In this document: positions 23,875-26,596 of the stretch, one piece after another
How the letters are laid out: the number at the start of each line of letters is the position of its first letter
How positions within the stretch are numbered: position 1 is the first letter of the stretch
Source: JAVBNU01 sp031551265
Lineage (GTDB): Bacteria; Cyanobacteriota; Vampirovibrionia; Gastranaerophilales; Gastranaerophilaceae
Direction of reading: 5' to 3'
Length of the DNA stretch: 26,596 nucleotides
Assembly: GCA_031551265.1 (NCBI GenBank)
Contig: JAVBNU010000087.1
Coordinates: 1-26,596 of the forward strand
The notes under the pieces: generated by a model
What the model was told of the DNA's origin: nothing
Databases searched by the model: none
The model's input: only the letters and a program-made list of their open reading frames with translations
Translations under genes and position numbers: made by a program

Positions 23875-24498
23875 CTATATTATACTATTTTTTCTGTCTT
23901 TTATTATTTTTGATTGAATATTTAAACATAATTTAATAATTCGATCCCTAAATACTTCTTTCAAATCGATAAATTCTATAACATATTCACCTTTGTTTTT
24001 GTCTACTACTTTAAGCACAGCGGCTTTTGTGGTCACTGTGTTTGTACCCGGTAAAAATAAAGTAATATCGAATTTGTCACCAAATTTTAGGCGGTCTTCC
24101 GTAATAAATCGTATTCCGTTACCACCAATATCGATGGTTTTTGCAGTAATTTTTTGGTTTTCTCTTTGCAAGACTAAATTGAGTTCAATAGCAGCCCTAA
24201 CATACTGACGACGTTGAATGCTGTCATAATTGACAGGCAACTCAACCTCAAATTTCCCATCTGTTGGTGCTGTCATTATAATTGAGTCAAAAATATTAAT
24301 GCCGTGCATATCGTATAAAAAAAGTTTTATTTCACGCCCTTCATACAAATACTGAAAGTAGTACGGACTTATTTCGCTTGAGTCCAAGAGAATTATGTCA
24401 CCCTCCACATCAAGAACCCGGCATGCAACCTGTTCTTTATGGATTGACGACTCTTCAAATTCAATTTTTAATTCTGTACCTTTTTCAAACAATCCCAT
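23875..24498 (-). CDS. PilZ-domain protein with an N-terminal YcgR-like domain
   Basis: PilZ domains bind cyclic di-GMP. The protein has 207 residues. The N-terminal half (about 1-90) is a beta-rich PilZN/flagellar-brake-like domain. The PilZ domain follows with RRQYVR (R97 and R101 form RxxxR) and DIGGNG (123-128). The latter matches (D/N)xSxxG except that the serine is a glycine (G125), so c-di-GMP binding may be altered. No flagellar genes are nearby. The ATG overlaps the M16 stop codon (TAATG), with GGAGG about 10 bases upstream, so translation is probably coupled. Confidence 0.84.
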   Translation of the reverse strand: MGLFEKGTELKIEFEESSIHKEQVACRVLDVEGDIILLDSSEISPYYFQYLYEGREIKLFLYDMHGINIFDSIIMTAPTDGKFEVELPVNYDSIQRRQYVRAAIELNLVLQRENQKITAKTIDIGGNGIRFITEDRLKFGDKFDITLFLPGTNTVTTKAAVLKVVDKNKGEYVIEFIDLKEVFRDRIIKLCLNIQSKIIKDRKNSII

Positions 24499-25739
24499 TA
24501 AGAGTTTGCCTCCGAAAATTTATCTAAAAATTGCTTCGGCGCCAAAAGCGACAACACGTAAGTGTCGTTGAGATATTTGTTCGCAATGTTTTGAATATCT
24601 TCTTTTTTAACGTTCTTAATTTTCTGAATTAATGCTTTTTCATAATCATAGCCAAGCTTTTGAATATCATAAAGCCCGTGCATACTGGCTTGTTGGATAT
24701 TTGTCTCCGTGAAAAATAATCGTTTGCCGATTATATTATTTTTAGCGTCTTCAAGCTCTTTATCAGAAACCGGCTCATTTTTGAGCTTATCAATTTCAAC
24801 GGTAAAGCCATCTAACGCAACGCCAATATTTTTTGGTTCGGTACCAATATACACGCTGAAAGTAGCGCCCTGCATGTACGTTTCATAATTACTGCGAACT
24901 GTATATGCAAGCCCTTTTTTGTCTCTCAGTTCAACGAAAAGTCTTGATGAAAGCCCGCTCGAGCCTAGAATTGTGTTCATTACAACAAACGCAGGATACT
25001 CGTCGCTGTAGATTGAAGGAACAAGCCATCCTTTGATTACCTGCGCTTGCGAGGCGTCCTCTTTTGCGATTGTTACAACTTCAGTTTTGTTCAGTGTCAA
25101 ACAAGTATCACATGCACTGGAGTCGCATATTGAAATATCTCCAAAATGCTTTTCAAGTAAGTCTTTTACGCAATCCTGATCAAAATCGCCAACAACTGAA
25201 ATTACTTTATTTGAACAATTCATGAGCGTATCATACGCTTTAAAAATATCGTCTTTTACTATGCCATCAACACTTTCAAGAATATTTGTGTACGTATGGC
25301 CGTAAATGTGGTTTTTGAATATCGTTTTGTAAAAATTATCAGACGCTTTTGTCTTTGGTGAGTCAAGCTCTGCTGTTAATTCACCTTTAATTTTGAAAAT
25401 CTCTTTTGGTAAATCTTCAAAAGTCGAATTTTTCATTATATCAGCAAGAATTTCCAGCGCCTTTGGGAAATCTTCATTGAGGCAAAGCACACGAAATTTG
25501 AAATAGTCATACTTCATTTCACTGTAGCATTCAATTGCATTTTCATCTAATTCTTGTGCTATATCTTCTGCGCTGCGGTTCTTCGTACCCTGCAAAAATA
25601 GTCTGTTTAAAAGGGTGTACGTCCCTGCTTTTTGTTCAGGCTCACAAACATTCATAAAAATACAAAGCGCTATTCGCGGAGTATTTTTGTTTTTTTTGAA
25701 AACTACAGGTATATTATTTGATAAGTGTATTTTGTTCAT
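24498..25739 (-). CDS. M16 family peptidase-like protein, non-catalytic subunit
   Basis: The protein has 413 residues and the two-lobed M16 fold. The zinc-binding HxxEH that normally begins the HLLEHMLFKGT stretch is replaced by TLLNRLFLQGT (T42, N45, R46), so it cannot bind zinc. It keeps the GLAYTVRSNYETY stretch (276-288) with Arg and Tyr in the place of the R/Y pair that M16B heterodimers supply from the non-catalytic partner. It starts 3 bases after the upstream M16 gene, with GAGGA as ribosome site. The two together probably form one peptidase, perhaps in the periplasm, although I see no signal peptide on this subunit. Confidence 0.85.
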   Translation of the reverse strand: MNKIHLSNNIPVVFKKNKNTPRIALCIFMNVCEPEQKAGTYTLLNRLFLQGTKNRSAEDIAQELDENAIECYSEMKYDYFKFRVLCLNEDFPKALEILADIMKNSTFEDLPKEIFKIKGELTAELDSPKTKASDNFYKTIFKNHIYGHTYTNILESVDGIVKDDIFKAYDTLMNCSNKVISVVGDFDQDCVKDLLEKHFGDISICDSSACDTCLTLNKTEVVTIAKEDASQAQVIKGWLVPSIYSDEYPAFVVMNTILGSSGLSSRLFVELRDKKGLAYTVRSNYETYMQGATFSVYIGTEPKNIGVALDGFTVEIDKLKNEPVSDKELEDAKNNIIGKRLFFTETNIQQASMHGLYDIQKLGYDYEKALIQKIKNVKKEDIQNIANKYLNDTYVLSLLAPKQFLDKFSEANS

Positions 25740-25742
25740 ATA

Positions 25743-26596
25743 TTAGTCCTCGCTGCCGTTTACCGGCGCATTTTTCGGCAATAATACCGCAATTGTCGCT
25801 TTGTTAATATCTAAATACTCACAGGCAAAATCAACCGTATTTTTACAGGTAATTGATTCCAAAACCTTCAAGTACTCGTTTGCCAAACTCAAATCCTCAC
25901 ATACTGTCACATATTGTCCGATGTTATCGGCAATTTCAGAGACAGTTTCTGCACTTTCAGCAAACCGTGATTTTATTTTTTTCTTGGCTTTATCAAACTC
26001 GTGCTGTTCAAGCCCGTTTTGGATTAAATTTGTTATTTCTTGTTTTACAAGCTCAATCGCTTCATTTTTAAATTCAGGTCTGAAATTCGCTTGTACCAGG
26101 AAATTTCCACCGTCTTTAAAACTGTAGTAATCAGTTACGATGAGGTTAAAAATAGGCTCACCTGCACGCTCAATGAGGTGTTTGTATAGTCTTGAGCTTT
26201 GTCCTTCGCCGAGCACGATATTCAATATATCCATAATGATTGTGCCACGCAAATCACAGGCAGTTGGCCCTAAATACCCCATCATTAAAAATGCGGTGTT
26301 AACATTTGCTGTTGTTTCAACAATCTTCGTGTTTGTTGGCGGTGTGTCCAGCGCAAAGTGTTGTTGCTCAGTTTGCTTGCGGCCTTTGAAGTCAAAAGCT
26401 TCAACTGTATACTTCAATACATCGTCTTTGTTGTAGTCGCCAACGATAATTGTGACCATATTATTCGGTGAATAATATTTTTGATAGTAGTTATTAATTG
26501 TTTCACGTGTAACACTCGAAATTACCTCAGGCGTGCCGATTACATCTCGTCTATACGGATGCGCTGTGTACATGTTGCTGTTCAACAAATTGTAAA
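25743..26596 (-). CDS. M16 family peptidase, probable catalytic subunit, cut by the right window edge (5' part missing)
   Basis: The frame is open to the window end; translation from there reads YNLLNSNMYTAHPYRRDVIG, which is the middle of an M16 N-terminal lobe. The first 100 or so residues, where HxxEH should be, lie outside the window, so catalysis cannot be confirmed here. The visible 281 or more residues cover the end of the first lobe (MVTIIVGDY) and the second lobe (LNIVLGEGQSSRLYKHL). In the second lobe the residues matching the R/Y pair of the partner are Val and Phe (region PIFNLIVTDYYSF). This is the pattern expected of the zinc-binding subunit of an M16B pair. It is the first gene of the leftward run visible here. 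Confidence 0.82.
   Translation of the reverse strand, partial: YNLLNSNMYTAHPYRRDVIGTPEVISSVTRETINNYYQKYYSPNNMVTIIVGDYNKDDVLKYTVEAFDFKGRKQTEQQHFALDTPPTNTKIVETTANVNTAFLMMGYLGPTACDLRGTIIMDILNIVLGEGQSSRLYKHLIERAGEPIFNLIVTDYYSFKDGGNFLVQANFRPEFKNEAIELVKQEITNLIQNGLEQHEFDKAKKKIKSRFAESAETVSEIADNIGQYVTVCEDLSLANEYLKVLESITCKNTVDFACEYLDINKATIAVLLPKNAPVNGSED

Overview
This 26.6-kb window is an AT-rich, gene-dense bacterial chromosome segment made mostly of housekeeping and metabolic genes. The gene set suggests an anaerobic or fermentative bacterium of Gram-negative cell plan: an [FeFe]-hydrogenase maturation factor (HydF), a class A penicillin-binding protein, a SPOR-domain protein, PilZ and receiver signalling proteins, and a paired M16 peptidase. 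Several lineage-type hypothetical proteins resemble what I remember from gut Vampirovibrionia/Melainabacteria (Gastranaerophilales). One has the short N-terminal stretch NVNFGAK, and two overlapping genes encode membrane proteins of no family I recognise. This placement is an inference from recollection, not proven here. No rRNA, tRNA, CRISPR array, transposase or phage gene was seen.

Layout. Positions 1-6660 read leftward. A HEAT-repeat gene, queC, a DUF366 gene and a SPOR-domain gene form one tight run. Behind a good promoter at 3721-3749 comes a second run: aroF (DAHP synthase), a zinc-type medium-chain dehydrogenase and hydF. A partial hypothetical gene runs off the left edge. Positions 6661-7442 are a long gene-free stretch. 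It holds a clear leftward terminator, a palindrome, and a possible rightward promoter/terminator pair that could delimit a small RNA. Positions 7443-9514 hold the overlapping pair of unrecognised membrane proteins, read leftward. Divergent from them, obg and a DUF115/Maf-like gene read rightward and converge on leuC (leftward).

Positions 14079-16944 carry two divergent SDF-family (DAACS) dicarboxylate/amino-acid symporters that differ at residues matching the known sodium sites. Positions 16945-17287 contain two related REP-like palindromes in opposite orientation (BIME-like). They are followed by a TPR protein with a disordered N-terminus (rightward), converging on a class A PBP gene (leftward). 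A small YkgJ-like cysteine-cluster gene, possibly leaderless, reads rightward. It converges on a tight leftward run: M16 peptidase (cut by the right edge), M16 partner, PilZ, TPR, thioesterase, receiver.

How the genes fit together. Clear themes are aromatic and leucine biosynthesis (aroF, leuC), queuosine or 7-deazaguanine synthesis (queC, perhaps DUF366), hydrogenase maturation (hydF), uptake of C4-dicarboxylates or acidic amino acids (two symporters), and envelope or cell-surface work (PBP, SPOR, the M16 pair, and possibly surface glycosylation by the DUF115 protein). PilZ and the receiver in one run suggest c-di-GMP or phosphorelay input. The most novel items are the 7443-9514 membrane pair, the candidate small RNA at 7057-7324, and a recurring extended -10 box (TATGCTAA-A/G-AT) found three times.
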